Shown here: positions 1-10,682 of the stretch, one piece after another
How the letters are laid out: every line of letters begins with the position of its first letter
How positions within the stretch are numbered: position 1 is the stretch's first letter
DNA from: Moniliella sp. 'wahieum'
Taxonomy: Eukaryota; Basidiomycota; Moniliellomycetes; Moniliellales; Moniliellaceae
Direction: 5' to 3'
Length of the DNA: 64,000 nt
Assembly (NCBI GenBank): GCA_003971905.1
Contig: RSEE01000004.1
Span: 620,001 to 684,000, forward strand
Program-made: the position numbers and the translations under genes
Notes under the pieces: model-generated
Databases searched by the model: none
Told to the model about the DNA's origin: nothing
Seen by the model: the letters and a program-made list of their open reading frames with translations, nothing else

Positions 1-2651
1 CAAACCAGCAATTGCTCAACTCGACGCAGCTGCCATAAAGCATCATGAGAAATGCTCGGGTCAGACGCACGTCGGCTGTTTGCTGAAGTGGTTTGAGCTG
101 CAGCTGCAACACCCGATGTCACTCGCTTAAATGTGGATAGTGAATCGCGGCAGGCGATCAGAACAAGGCGTACGACTTGCATATGCTCTGAATCTGTAGT
201 CGAGGCCGTGCGCGCAACCGAGTCAAAGCGATCCAAAGCACGAATCAGTCCTGTCATTGAAGTGCTCGCCACCTCAAGGATCTTGTGGAACTGGAGGGAG
301 ATGCGTTCGTCCAGGGTCAACGAAACGTACTGCTTCAACGCCGAGTGAATCTGACTTAGTGAGAAGAGGAGCCCGCGCGTCCCATCGACAAAACGCAAAA
401 CAGGAGTGGGAATCGTTTTGGTTGCCAGAGGCATAGGCATGGCCGAGAAACGCTTGAAGTACGAGTTGCGCTCTGTGTCGATAGACTTGCCTCGTCCATG
501 CGTTAAAGGGTTAGACGGTGTGGCAGAACGAACTTGAGTAACGGGAACGATCTTGCGGATCCCACTCGTATCCGATTCAGCCATGCTCCCTGTATGTGAG
601 TGATTAGAGATGGAGGATGGCAAGGTGGGTAAAGAAGGCGTGAAACCCATGGAGAGCAGTCGACTGACCGAGTCGGACGGGGAATGCGAGGTAGATGAGG
701 ATGTCGTAGCGCTTGAGGCCAAGCTCAACTTGCGTAGGCCTTGTGGCAGCTGTCGTGGGGGCGGGTGTGGATCGGGAGGTGGAGAACGAACGGAGTGAAT
801 CGAGGTAGAGTAAGGTGTCATATCAGGGACATCGGCCAAGGACTTGACCGATCCCCCTGCGCTATGACTCGACCCATGCAAAGATGAGGACGAAGAAGCG
901 GCACTGGGATGATGAGTATGCTCAGGGGCCAAGATGGCCTCGCCCATAGTGGGTGTGACCATTTGCTCGACCGCGTCATTTGTAAGAGATGCATCGGCCA
1001 ACTCCCCTGTTTGGGAGGGGTTGGGGTTCAATTGGAAAGGCTGAACTAGCGGACCCATCTTGACCAGCGAAGTGGGCGCGCGGACGTCGGGACTCGGGAA
1101 ATTGATCCTCCGATAATGATTTGCGCAATTCAGGCCCTGTAACTGGTTCCGGTCCAGGTGTAACGGGGCTCGAGTGGAAGTGCTAGAGGACAAAGAGACG
1201 ATGGAAGCTCCCCCTTGTGAACCTCCTACGTTCGGGTGTGCAGTCGGTGTAGATCCTAGTGGGGGAGTCGGCTCGGGTGGCTGATTCATCCCCATGCCGA
1301 TTGCGGCGGGGAAAGGCCCATCCCGAAGACGATTTAGGAAGACTGCCTGTCGATGTGGAGGAAATGCTAGACTCATTCCTCCTGTGGGCTCGGGAACGGG
1401 CCCAACGGGAAAATCCGAGACGGGGCACGGGGGAAGTGGGTCATCCAACGGGGAGTTGGCCAATTGGGTGAGGGTAGGTGGACCTTCACCCGGCGGAAAT
1501 TCCGGGGCTGGGGAAAAGGTGCCTCGATCCACTGATTGTGGGTGATTCCAAGGACGGGGTAGCAGTAGATGGTCGTGTTGGGGGTTGAATGGGAGGGATC
1601 AGAGCAGGTTCAGGTGTTTCCGAGGTTGGGGGAGGAGTGTAAAACCGCTCCCGCCAACACCATTGTCGATTGACTGGGACATGCCATGCTCCGTCTCAAA
1701 CGACTGAGACTTGTACGAGATGTGGCTGACGTACCCTCGGGAAGCGAGGAAACAGTACTCGAGATACTGGCTTGGGATGTCATGGCTACCGGTGCAGCAA
1801 AGGGGGATTTGCGCGCTGACTCGCCTCCTTTTGGGACTGGAGGGGGTGGGGGACGAGAGGGTAGAGCATGAGGTATATCGCGCGAATGAGAAGATCCATC
1901 GCGATCAGCTGTGATTGAAAACGAGGGTGTGAGCTCGCCAGCGAAGGGGAAAAAATGGAAGGGGGGACGTACAGCTTTGTTGTTGCTCGATCCAGTGCTG
2001 CAGATGGCGAATCCAGGGCACCATGGCCTGCTCTTCCTTGCGGCGTTTCTCGTCAGCGCGTTTGCGCATGAGAATAGAACGCTGACGGTCGGTCAAGGAA
2101 TCCGCATTTGGCGGAAGTGGGGGCTCGGGGGTAGCCGGAGAAGTAGGCAATGTGGCAATGGCGGGTGGAGGCCAAACCAGTGGGTTTCTCTCGATGCGCA
2201 AAATGCGCAGGTGGGACATACGAGCAATGTACGGGGGAAGTTGCTTAAGACGGTTGCTCGAAATGGAGAGAACGCGTAGGTTGAGAAGTGAGCCTGGGCG
2301 GCTGGGCATGGCTTTGATACGGTTGCGGCCAATGTCAAGGATTTCGAGGGCAGGGAGCTCGGTGATGACAGACGGGAATACAGTGAGGGCGTTTGCGCGG
2401 ATGTTGAGGTAGCGCAAACGGTCAGATCAGCAAAGCGGGAGGGAGAGACGAGATGTGGTTGTAGCCGAGAGCGAGGCGAAGAACGTGGGGCTGCATCTGC
2501 TCGATGAGGTGGGCGAGACGTGCTTGAGCTTGCGGTTGCACAGGTCGATTGTGTCGCTGGCGCCGTCTGGCAGGAGATCCTCATCGTCTGCGGGTGGCAG
2601 GGACGCGGTGGACGCGACACTCTGTGCGGTGGCGGGCGATGCGCCCGACAT
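1..2651 (-). CDS. SOG2: SOG2-like leucine-rich-repeat protein of the RAM signalling pathway (3' end beyond window)
   Basis: The start is the ATG at 2651 (MSGASPATAQ...), followed by an acidic linker and a leucine-rich-repeat block at about 2530-2130, with typical LxxLxxLxLxxN spacing such as LRYLNIRANALTVFPSVI and LRVLSISSNRLKQLPPYI. After the LRRs come a basic helix (RKRADEKRRKEEQ), a probable intron near 1905-1968, a Ser/Pro-rich stretch and then, below about 480, a helical region containing ERNSYFKRFSAMP and an Asp/Arg-rich helix (LIRALDRFDSVAR). NSYF(K/R)R followed by a conserved helical domain is characteristic of fungal Sog2 proteins, LRR scaffolds upstream of the Cbk1/Orb6 NDR kinase that controls polarity and cell separation. 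The LRR part is split over three frames (breaks near 2505 and 2420), probably small sequence deletions. The gene is cut by the window edge. Alternative: another LRR scaffold, but the C-terminal motif favours Sog2. Confidence 0.8.
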
Positions 2652-3145
2652 GGCGAGGGGCGGGACCGAGGTGGTGGTGGGGGTGGGGGTGGCTCGGCAG
2701 GGCGCCACAGGCAGGGTGGCAGGCGGCTTACGTACTGTGCTGGTGCCTGGCACTGGCACTGGCGGGGTGCTGGTGCTGGGCGGCTGCTGGGTGCTGCCTG
2801 CCGCTAACGGAGCGACCCGCGGTTGTCCGTCGCAGGCGGCATTCAGCGGTCGACGCACGTGACGTGACTAGACTAGGCTACTAGCACTGCTGTTCTGGTT
2901 TGCGGGGGCAGCAGCTGAAATTTCAGGCGGACGCTCGATGCCCGATGCAAAAGCCATGCGCTGCTTCTGCTCCGGCGCTTGAAGCTTCAATTGAAGCTCC
3001 AAGCCTCATCGATCTTCAACCATTCCAGCTTCAGCTCAGGCTTCAACTTCAACTTCAGCTTCAAGGCCCGACGTGAGCGCGCCAGCCGGAAGCCAAGGCC
3101 AACCAGAGCTCACCATCTTCTACCCTCCCGCTGTCATGGCGATGC

Positions 3146-3979
3146 GTGCCTTCGCACCCCGCGCTTCCATTGTCCGCGCATCCCTCCTTCCACACCCCTG
3201 CGATGCTCGCTCGGACCTCCGCTTCTCCGCCCACTGAGCCCCGGCGCGCCCCATTGCTGTCCCTGCCACCCGCCCTCGCATCCTCTCGGCCCACCAGCCC
3301 AGCCTTTCGCCTCTGCATCTCGCCCGTGCTCACTACAGCACCTCCATCCCAACGCTGTCGTCGCTTCCATCCACACCCACACGCGTCTTCTTCTACGAAG
3401 CCGCCGACGCCCGATGAGGACGAGGCCAAGCCCCGAACAGTCAAAGAAAAACTCAAGTTTCTGTCCAAGCGATACGGCTGGTGGGCTCTGTTCGTCTACA
3501 TGCTCCTCTCCGCTGTCGATCTAAGCGGGATCTTCCTCTTGGTGCACACTCTTGGAGCTGAACATATCCGCAGCCTCGAACATTCCTTCCGTACCCTCAT
3601 TGGCTGGGAAAAAGACGAGAAGGACGAGCAAGCTACCGCCAAGCAGGTCGGCGCAGTCACTCACCTTCTCGGCATTGAGGGCGGAAACGCCGAGCCGGGG
3701 GCTGCGAACAACGCCCCTGCTCGCCAGGCAGCTGACGCTGGCACGGCTACCACTTCGCACGGTGCCGTCAACTCCACCATCTGGGCCGAATTCGTGTTGG
3801 CATACACGATTCACAAGACTCTCTTCCTCCCGGTTCGCGTTATGGCTACTGCTGCCGTCCTGCCTAGCTTTGTTCGCCTCATGGTTCGTTGGGGCCTGGC
3901 CAAGCCTGCTGCTCAAGTCCGGCAGGCGGCTGTCAAGAGCAAAGCGAAAGCGGCAGCTGCGGCAGCAACCAAAAAGTAA
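3146..3979 (+). CDS. FAM210/DUF1279-family mitochondrial membrane protein
   Basis: Single open frame of 277 residues, no intron needed. The first ~95 residues are rich in Arg, Ser, Ala and Pro without acids, as expected of a mitochondrial presequence; the ATG at 3203 (MLARTSAS) is an equally good start. A DUF1279 core follows: charged lead KLKFLSKRYGWWALFVYMLL, a hydrophobic segment (SAVDLSGIFLLVHTLG), a variable acidic/Ala linker, then a second amphipathic/hydrophobic segment (WAEFVLAYTIHKTLFLPVRV) and a Lys/Ala tail. The two-segment arrangement with the YGWW motif is that of FAM210A/B and yeast Nat2-like inner-membrane proteins. Exact function is unknown; family members are linked to mitochondrial organisation and translation. 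It is divergently placed from the SOG2-like gene with about 500 bp between starts, and that spacer contains degenerate GCTTCAA repeats. Confidence 0.8.
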   Translation: MPSHPALPLSAHPSFHTPAMLARTSASPPTEPRRAPLLSLPPALASSRPTSPAFRLCISPVLTTAPPSQRCRRFHPHPHASSSTKPPTPDEDEAKPRTVKEKLKFLSKRYGWWALFVYMLLSAVDLSGIFLLVHTLGAEHIRSLEHSFRTLIGWEKDEKDEQATAKQVGAVTHLLGIEGGNAEPGAANNAPARQAADAGTATTSHGAVNSTIWAEFVLAYTIHKTLFLPVRVMATAAVLPSFVRLMVRWGLAKPAAQVRQAAVKSKAKAAAAAATKK

Positions 3980-4084
3980 TACACCCTTTCTCGTCTATCT
4001 CAGTAGACTCTGGGGAGTTTACTTGTCGTTACACTACTTTTTTTGTTCGAATCCAAATGTTGCGTTTGGATTCCATTGCTACAT

Positions 4085-4660
4085 TCACGCACGCGCACGG
4101 TACTCCTTGACTGTAGAAAGCGTGTGGCGTCAGCAGATGAAGCACAAATCCATGGCAGGAGACACACCTTTGTACACAAAGTTGACCAAGATGGCGATGA
4201 AAATGGCAGCGCAAATGAGGGGAGGACCAATCAAGTCATCCAGGGGTCCAGGGTACTTGCGTTTGATGAGCGAGACACGGCGATGGTAGTTGGACAGTCC
4301 CCAAAGTGTCGAAACCGCAATGAGAACGTAGACCGAACCAAATGTGCGGATAAAGGTGCTGTCGACTGGCTTGTAGGGCGAGGGGATCGGCTCCACACCA
4401 GGCTCCGACGGAAGCGAGTCGTCAGGCGCATGCTCAAAGAACGAAGCCGAGTTGAGCATTGCCAGGGCAAACGAGCCGATCAGGAGGGAGGCCCGGAGCC
4501 ATGCAATCCACGTCCGCTCGTTGGCAAACCACACCTTGGCCTCAATCTTGGCTGGGCTGGGCTGCGGCTTCTTGGAAGGACGGCGGCGGGGAGCAGTGGC
4601 ACCGTATGAGCTGCTCTCCCCGTTTTGCACCAGAGGCGCGCGCTCAGAAGTGGAAGCCAT
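4085..4660 (-). CDS. VTC1: VTC1-like DUF202 membrane protein (vacuolar transporter chaperone subunit)
   Basis: The start is taken at ATG 4660 (MASTSERAPLVQNG); the upstream in-frame ATG at 4801 lacks support. After a Ser/Pro/Lys-rich cytosolic leader comes the DUF202 signature KVWFANERTWIAWLRASLL, then three hydrophobic segments (LLIGSFALAMLNSASF; FGSVYVLIAVSTLWGL; LICAAIFIAILVNFVY). The (F/W)FANERT(F/W)xxW motif with three membrane spans is that of Vtc1/Nrf1, part of the vacuolar polyphosphate polymerase complex. The open frame runs on to a stop at 4130, but a clean GT-AG intron at 4111-4167 (57 bp, CTGAC branch-like sequence) would replace that end with a short basic tail ending at the stop at 4085-4087, as in family members. 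The leader is longer than in yeast Vtc1. The intron call is inference from splice signals. Confidence 0.8.
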
Positions 4661-6098
4661 GGCCGCTGGTAGTGTGAAGAGGCGAGCGGGGGTAGCCACA
4701 GCGAGAGATGGTGCAAAAAGAGCAAGGTAGACTGAACTGAACTCCAGCGGGCAGGGCGTGATTACGTAACTTGGTGGGTAGCCCACGTGCGCCAACTCCA
4801 TGCGTCCTTCGCGTCACAGGAACTGCGCCCAGGTGGCGGGGCGTTGCAATATTGCATTTCTGTGCAGGGGCGGGACCGGTGGTGGGCGACGGAAACTTGA
4901 TCTGAAATCTGAAATTTCATTGGTCGGGCTGGACACAGTCGTTTCGAAGTCGTGATTTCCGAGGTTATACCAAGGTCTGCCAAACACGATCTCATCATCG
5001 TCCTCGTCCTCTTCCTCGCCAGCAACGGCCTCAGCCACCTCAAGCGTACAATCCCAATGTTCGCCCCACCCCATCCGGACATCTACTCTGAACCTGATGA
5101 GCAGGTGCCGCGTTGCGTGACCAATCGTCGCTACTCCGCGACTGGCTTAGACCGCGATTGCATTGCCCTCGAGGACCATCACAGGACTCCAGGTTTCACC
5201 AGCTACCTCGGTCCCCTTTGTCCCGTCTCATGATTTTATTCTACACCTGCCCCCAGGACCAACGTGGGCGTCCAAACTCCGTACGCTGCCGAGCTGGAAG
5301 CGAATGATCATTTAGTTTCCAACTCCCCTTATTTGCCTCCCACGGCGTGTCGATGATCGTCTTGCCCTCCCAGGGGGCACACAGCCTATGGCCAGCTTTT
5401 TCCGCTTTGGCGAGAGACCATGCCACCCAGAAGAGAAGACACAAACGGCGCCAAACGCTCGTTCAGGCCCAAGCTCAATCCAAAAGTCTCAGCCGAAGGA
5501 CCAAAGTGAGCGATGTGTAAACAGATGCGGATTGAGAGGATAGTCAGGAGGATAGCATGGATGAAGACATATATATCAACTCTTATCCCGGCCCCAATGA
5601 AGCATTTGGGTTCGCTGTACCTGACTCTAGTGCGCTCGAAGAAGAGGTGACGATCAGTCCAACTGAACAGCGGGTACGCTCGCGCTGGGTGGCGCACCGA
5701 GTTGAGCATTGTAACAAAGAGGATGTGTCCTGCAACGAGTGCCCCGAGCACGAAGAGTTGGACGGACCAGGTGCGATTTGCCCAGTGGACCACTGGTTTT
5801 GCCCGGGAGTGATTCGGGGGAGCAGCAGAACTGAGATACTCCATTGCCTTTGGGTACACTCTCCCCATCGTAACCGGTCACCGGCAACCAACATGTCTCG
5901 TGTCTACAAGAGAATGCCGCCTGACCCGCTATGTACCCTACTACGTTTAATACCAAACTGGGTGCAGGAGAATGCATGAGTAACCACCCCCACAATGCGG
6001 AGAGACAACCCGCTTGGGGGCGAGCAAGCATAGCGTCTCTCCCCATGCACGGGGATGAGAACGTGCGGCACGCACGGTTTTGAGGGCCAAGCGGGTGC
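4661..6098. other. Ambiguous stretch with weak open frames on both strands
   Basis: No gene is recognised. On the minus strand 5386-5868 reads as 160 residues with two hydrophobic segments (VQLFVLGALVAGHILFV and YVFIHAILLTILSIRICL). Another minus frame at 4814-5074 contains an acidic run (GEEEDEDDDEIVFG). On the plus strand 5258-5354 and 5420-5508 give short, hydrophilic, plausible exon-like pieces, the latter followed by a GTGAGC donor-like site. None has enough signal to choose. The left part must also hold the VTC1 promoter, and the right end the eL18 3' region. Confidence 0.3.
5386..5868 (-). CDS. Hypothetical small membrane protein (weak)
   Basis: I do not recognise this open frame. It begins MGRVYPKAMEYLSSA, has a first hydrophobic stretch around residues 35-53 (SVQLFVLGALVAGHILFV), a charged middle with several Arg and aromatic residues, a second hydrophobic stretch around residues 98-115 (YVFIHAILLTILSIRICL), and a C-terminal part rich in Gly, Leu and Ser. 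Two potential spans in a 160-residue frame are suggestive, but an opposing plus-strand frame of similar length (5557-5979) exists, and no family motif is seen on either. It could be an antisense artefact. Confidence 0.3.
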   Translation of the reverse strand: MGRVYPKAMEYLSSAAPPNHSRAKPVVHWANRTWSVQLFVLGALVAGHILFVTMLNSVRHPARAYPLFSWTDRHLFFERTRVRYSEPKCFIGAGIRVDIYVFIHAILLTILSIRICLHIAHFGPSAETFGLSLGLNERLAPFVSSLLGGMVSRQSGKSWP

Positions 6099-6727
6099 TT
6101 AGACCTTGAAGCCACGCGACTTGCGGCGGCCACGGGCCATCTCGCGCTTGCGCGACTTGCCGTTGCCACGCACGTAGGGCTTAGCGTTGGAGTGAGGGCC
6201 CATGCCAAAGTGCTTGACGGCCTCGCGCGCGTTCTTAGGGCCGCGGATGAGCACCACGTTCTTGCCCGTGGGGGCACGCAGGGCAAGCTGGTCAAAGGTG
6301 AGAGCTTCGCCACCGGAAGCCAGGATACGAGCACGGGCCGTCTTGGTGAAACGCAGGGCGGCGACCGAAACCCGGGGGACCTCGAGCAGACGGTTGTCGT
6401 CGGTGATGGTGCCCACCACGGCGACCGTCTTGGCGTCCGCGCCGGTCGTGCCAGCGTTGCGCGTAAGGTAAATCAGACGCGACAAGGAGACGGAGGACGG
6501 TTGACCTTGCTCATATACAGGCGCTTAAGGATGGCCTTGTTGAACTTGCTCCCCGAGCGGCGAGCAAGGTAACGGTAGAGCTTGACCAAAAGCAGGAGGT
6601 AAGGGTCCTCCGACTTGGGGGCCGTGCGGTTGCCCTTCTTGACGTGCTTCTTCGCGATATCCACACCCTGCACACACAAGAGTCAGTCAACAGTACGCTC
6701 ACCACGGCCAAGGGCTCTGCTTACCAT
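6099..6727 (-). CDS. RPL18: 60S ribosomal protein eL18
   Basis: Exon 1 is only the ATG (6725-6727); a 57-bp intron (6668-6724, GTAAGC...GTGCAG) follows, and exon 2 starts [21 protein letters not shown], the invariant start of eL18. The protein continues with the conserved [31 protein letters not shown], then [31 protein letters not shown], and ends with the basic [10 protein letters not shown]. Length (about 187 residues) matches the family. One base is missing near 6493: the reading frame breaks after VNRPP where a second G would restore the expected PPVSLSRL. Because eL18 is essential and usually single-copy, this is most likely a sequence error in a short G run. It functions in the large ribosomal subunit. 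Confidence 0.95.
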
Positions 6728-7039
6728 CTTGTTGGCCTTGGTGGTTGCTGCTCCCTACGTGCGAAGGCGACTTGGCTGGGACTGGCGGCGGCGAAACCGG
6801 CAGCGGGCAAGGGCACGAGCAGGGTTGCAAAATGACTGCGGCGCACACTGGCCTAGTGGCTCCGCTCGCAGTTTTTAAATCCAGGCGGAATAACTTGTGT
6901 AGGGTTGACGCTCGTCTTTACGTTCTGCTGCGAAGCAGTAGGGTTGATGCTGGCTCAGACTGTTGCTTTTGTTGGGGGGGGGGCGCGGGCTACGGGTTGC
7001 TTCGCTTTGTGCGACCGACACTCGATCCAGCCAACCAAG

Positions 7040-8109
7040 ATGGAAGTCGATGAACCGATGCGTGGCCGCAGTGCCACCCGCTCCCCGACGCCGGTTGCGC
7101 GTTCTGCCTCTGCTCACAGCGATGCGGACCGCACCGCTCGGCGTCGCAGCCCCTCCCGGAGTCGGAGCCGCAGTCGTAGCCCCGCCCGCGCCGACGCGCG
7201 TCGCTCGCCTAGCCCGGCGCGCTACCGCGACGACTCGCCCCCGCGTCGTTACGGGGGCCGCCACAGCGACCGTTATGGCGGATACCGCTACGGTGGACGG
7301 GACCGGTACGGCGGTGACCGGTATGGTGGCGACCGGTATGGTGGCGATCGATATGGTGGTGACCGGTACGGTGGTGACCGGTACGGTGGTGACCGGTACG
7401 GCGGTGATCGGTACGGCGGCTCACGCCGTGAGCGTCGTGCGAACGATGGTGTGCAGGGTCCTCCGCCGGCCAAGCCGCGCTCGGCCCCTCAGAATGTCGA
7501 GGCGAACGAGGTGGGGGCGTGTTCGGGCTGAGTTTGATGACGACCGAGCGAGAGCTGCGGGAGAAGTTTGAGTCGGTTGCGCCTGTGACCAAGGTGGCTT
7601 TGGTGTTTGATGCTCGCTCGGGCCGTTCGCGCGGCTTTGCGTTCATCACGATGGAGACTGTGGAGGGCGCGACGAAGGTGGTGGAGGAGCTGAATGGGTA
7701 CACCATGAATGGTCGCGCGATGCGGGTCGACTATAGCTCGACGCGCAAGCCCCACGAGCCCACCCCGGGCGAATATCGTGGCATCACTCGTGATGCGCCG
7801 CCGGGCGGGTGGAATTACCGCGGGCCTGTCGCCTCGCGTAACTCTCGTCGTTCCCTCGCCCCAGCGAACTCGGGCGGCGAAGGGTACTATCGCTCTCAAG
7901 CTCGGGCCTGGGGCGCCGGCCGCGACGACTGGCGCTCGCGTGCCGGCCGGGATCGGGATGACGATTATGGTCGTCGCCCGTCCCCTCCGTCGAGGCGGTA
8001 CTCGCGTTCCCCCTCCCCCCGTCGCTCGCCCCCCCCGCGCGGCGATTCGCCCCGTCGCTTCCGCAGCCAGAGCTACGAAGGCGCAAGCACCCCCCCTCAA
8101 GGATGGTAA
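7040..8109 (+). CDS. Transformer-2-like SR splicing factor (RS - RYGG repeat - RRM - RS)
   Basis: The start is ATG 7040 (MEVDEPMRG), chosen because the N-terminal RS region begins here (SRSRSRSRSP, residues ~35-50). An eight-copy DRYGG repeat (7301-7420) precedes a single RRM: RNP2 (GVFGLS) lies across the frame break at about 7517 and RNP1 is SRGFAFITM, with VEELNGYTMNGRAMRVDYS downstream. The C-terminus is again Ser/Arg/Pro-rich (RRYSRSPSPRRSPPPRG). An RRM between two RS domains is the Tra2 architecture, a regulator of exon recognition that acts in the nucleus with the spliceosome. One base is missing in the G run at 7516-7521, where EV-GACSG* should read through into GVFGLS. Alternatives: another SR protein such as Srp1/Srp2. 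Confidence 0.82.
7301..7420 (+). repeat. 15-bp tandem repeat encoding DRYGG, 8 copies
   Basis: Eight near-identical 15-bp units (GACCGGTAYGGYGGY) lie in frame within the Tra2-like gene. They encode RYGGD repeats between the first RS domain and the RRM. Most differences are at third codon positions (C/T), so the protein repeat is better conserved than the DNA. Confidence 0.9.
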
Positions 8110-8926
8110 CTTCCATCTCTTGGACATGTCCCTTTCCCTTTAGCCTTCCGTCCCTTCACAAGCGGCGAGGATGGTGGAGGTGGTGGGAACATGTCCCCAA
8201 ACAAATGACCTTGTCAGACCTTGCTCGTGAATTGAGCCAAAATTGTTCTCTTTTCTGTTTGTCTACCGTGCCTTGATGCCGGCTAAAAACCCATTTTGCC
8301 CCGAGCCAAGACTTTGATCAACGTTTACCAAGTATATGAGAGGAAGGACCGACAAGGCCCAGCATGCTCCAAGCCTGTCCACTTGGTGCATGCAAGATGA
8401 TCGATGAGCCTCAATGGCGAGAAAGGGAGAATGGGACCGGGAAGAAAGTGGTGCGCATGCTGTTTACGCTGCTCCAAGGTGAACGGTCAAGACAGTCAAG
8501 ACCACAAGACAGAATCGCGACAGCAGGGGTGGGACGGGTGGGTGGGTGGGTGGGGGAGACAAGATGAAAGCGGATGGGCGGACGGGGCGTGTTTGACCTT
8601 CAAAGACTAGGATCGATGGTGGGCGATGGGCGATGCCTGGCCGAAGAGGCGGGTGAGGGACTTTGACTTGAGGAACTGACCAGTGTGATTTGGGATTTGG
8701 AACAGGTTGTGACGAGGACTGGGTGACTGACGGAGGTCGCACTTCCACATTGCCAAGAGGGGAATTGAATGGAGTAATAGACCAACAGCTGGGTGGAGAT
8801 GGATGGAGTGATGCATACTGAGGGAAGGGGATGGGGTGTGTATAATAGCAGGCGACACATTATGGTAACGACACATTACATGATGGTCGAGCGCATGACA
8901 GCGCCAGGCGGGGAGAACGATGGGAA
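8110..8926. other. Intergenic / 3' UTR, no gene seen
   Basis: This spacer follows the Tra2-like stop codon and has a (GGTGGGTGGGTGGG)-type G-rich tract near 8527-8552. Open frames on either strand are low-complexity and show no motif. The left junction of the retrotransposon remnant lies somewhere near 8900. Confidence 0.5.
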
Positions 8927-10682
8927 ATGGGCGACTTCAGCCACGTCGCCATGCTCGACTTTACCAACGCGTTCAACACTGTGCGCCGTCGCACACTCGC
9001 CAAGGCGCTCCATGCCTACGCCCCCCACCTCCTCACCTTGGGCCGGTGGATCTATGGTTCCCCCACCCAGCTTTGGGTTGCGTCGGGCGGAAATGAGACC
9101 AGCGTCCTGTCGGCAGAGGGGCGTGCGGCAGGGCGACCCCCTCGCCCCCTTTTCTTCTCCATCGCAGTGCGGCCCACGCTAGAGCGAATTGAGCATTGCT
9201 CTGCCGCCGGGGCACCTGGTGATGGCATACCTGGACGACATTACCATTTTCGGTCCAGAGCCAGGCATTACCGGCCAAGCTGCGGAGATTTTGGAAGACG
9301 ACGCGTCAGGCCTCAAGCTCAACCTGCGCAAGTGCGTCGAGCGGGACCGGGACCAGATCCGGGAGGATGGTCTGCAGGTTCTGGGCACTTGTGTGGGAGG
9401 GGTAGACTGTCGTCGATCGTGGCTCCGGGCCCAACTGGCCAGTCTGAGGGAGAACATGCCTAAGTTTGATGGCATCACCCGCCAGGGACGCCTCTTACTA
9501 TGGCGGCTCAGCACTCAGACCAAGCTGCGCCACCTGCTCCGCACCATGCAGATGGAAGGAGAGCTAGACGAAGTGCTGGCCGAGATCGATGCCTTCATCT
9601 GTACGGAGTTCAGACGGATCCGGGGCGACGAGGATCCCCAAGGTGCCAAGGACGACCACTTCGACATGCTCATGAGCCTGCCTCTCCGGCTAGGAGGATG
9701 CGGCAGCCCGCTTTACTCGTATATCGCGCCCCACGCCCGTGCCGCGGCCAACGAGGTCAACGACTATCTTATTACCACTTATGTTGACCGTTCGGGACCG
9801 CAAACGGCAGAGGCCAACGCATTTACGAAGCAACGCCAGCGCTGCCGCGAGATGTGGGAGAAAAGTCGACAGGAGCTGCTCCAGAAGCTGGACGCTGCCG
9901 ATGGTCGTCACGTGGTTGAGCACAGCAACCCGCTGAGCCACAACTGGCTCTCCGCCATTCCGTCCGTCCCATACCTCAGGCTCTCCGACCAGCAGGTCCA
10001 GGTTGGTCTCCAGCTCCGCACGCTGTGCCGCACCACGCGCAGCATGTGCAAGTGCGGTGTCATGTCCTCGCTGGAGCACATCATGTATTGCACTCGCTCC
10101 CAGGCCAAGTTTGGAGCGTTGCATGACGCAGTGCGGGAGCCCATTCTCCAGCTCCTACGCTCCATTCCCGACACCCATGTCCACAACGAACCAATGGTGG
10201 AGGACGAGGATGGCCGGAGACAGAGGACACAGCGCACTGACTACCGCGTGATGGGACCCGGAGCACTGGGAGGATCAGGAATGGAGGTCGACCACACGCT
10301 GCGCGACACGGGATCACTGGCAGCGCAGAGCGCGTTCCGGAGGGTGGTGCACGCGAGCACCGCAACCCCCTTGGAACGCCGGGAGAAGGAGCTGCTTCGG
10401 ATGCTTGAACAAGCAGAATGCGAGAAGAACGCCAAGTACCAGGGACGCACTCAAGAGACGTTTTTCCCCCTGGTTTTGACGACGCGAGGATACTACGGCA
10501 CCAAGACGGCGAGCAAGTTGTTTGCGCATTGGAAGGAGTTGGCTACTAAGTCTCAGTGGAAATGGTTCCTCGCTCGGATGTCAACCACGTTCCTCCGTGT
10601 CCATACGCGCTTCCTAGGGTACGGGACCGGATGGCATGAGCCGGAGGGTCCTGATATCCTGGCGATCCCCCTGGTTCCTTGA
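8927..10682 (+). mobile_element. CRE/Cnl1-like non-LTR retrotransposon remnant (RT + zinc knuckle + RLE endonuclease), 5'-truncated
   Basis: Read in three frames, the segment gives a non-LTR reverse transcriptase: LDFTNAFNTVRR (motif A, ~8957), GVRQGDPLAPLFF (~9120-9160), catalytic AYLDDITIFG (~9225-9250) and GLKLNLRKC (~9310). A long open frame (9189-10682) continues through a thumb-like region to a CxCx8Hx2C zinc knuckle (CKCGVMSSLEHIMYC, 10047-10091). It then has a restriction-like endonuclease-type block (RTDYRV...GMEVDHTLRD, ~10230-10310) and a conserved Lys/Glu-rich end (ERREKELLRMLEQAE...KNAKYQG). This order, with a C-terminal RLE instead of an N-terminal APE, is that of the CRE clade, which includes telomere-associated Cnl1 of Cryptococcus. 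The N-terminal half of the ORF is missing, and at least three frame breaks lie in 8927-9230. It is probably inactive, though some breaks may be sequence errors. Confidence 0.75.
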
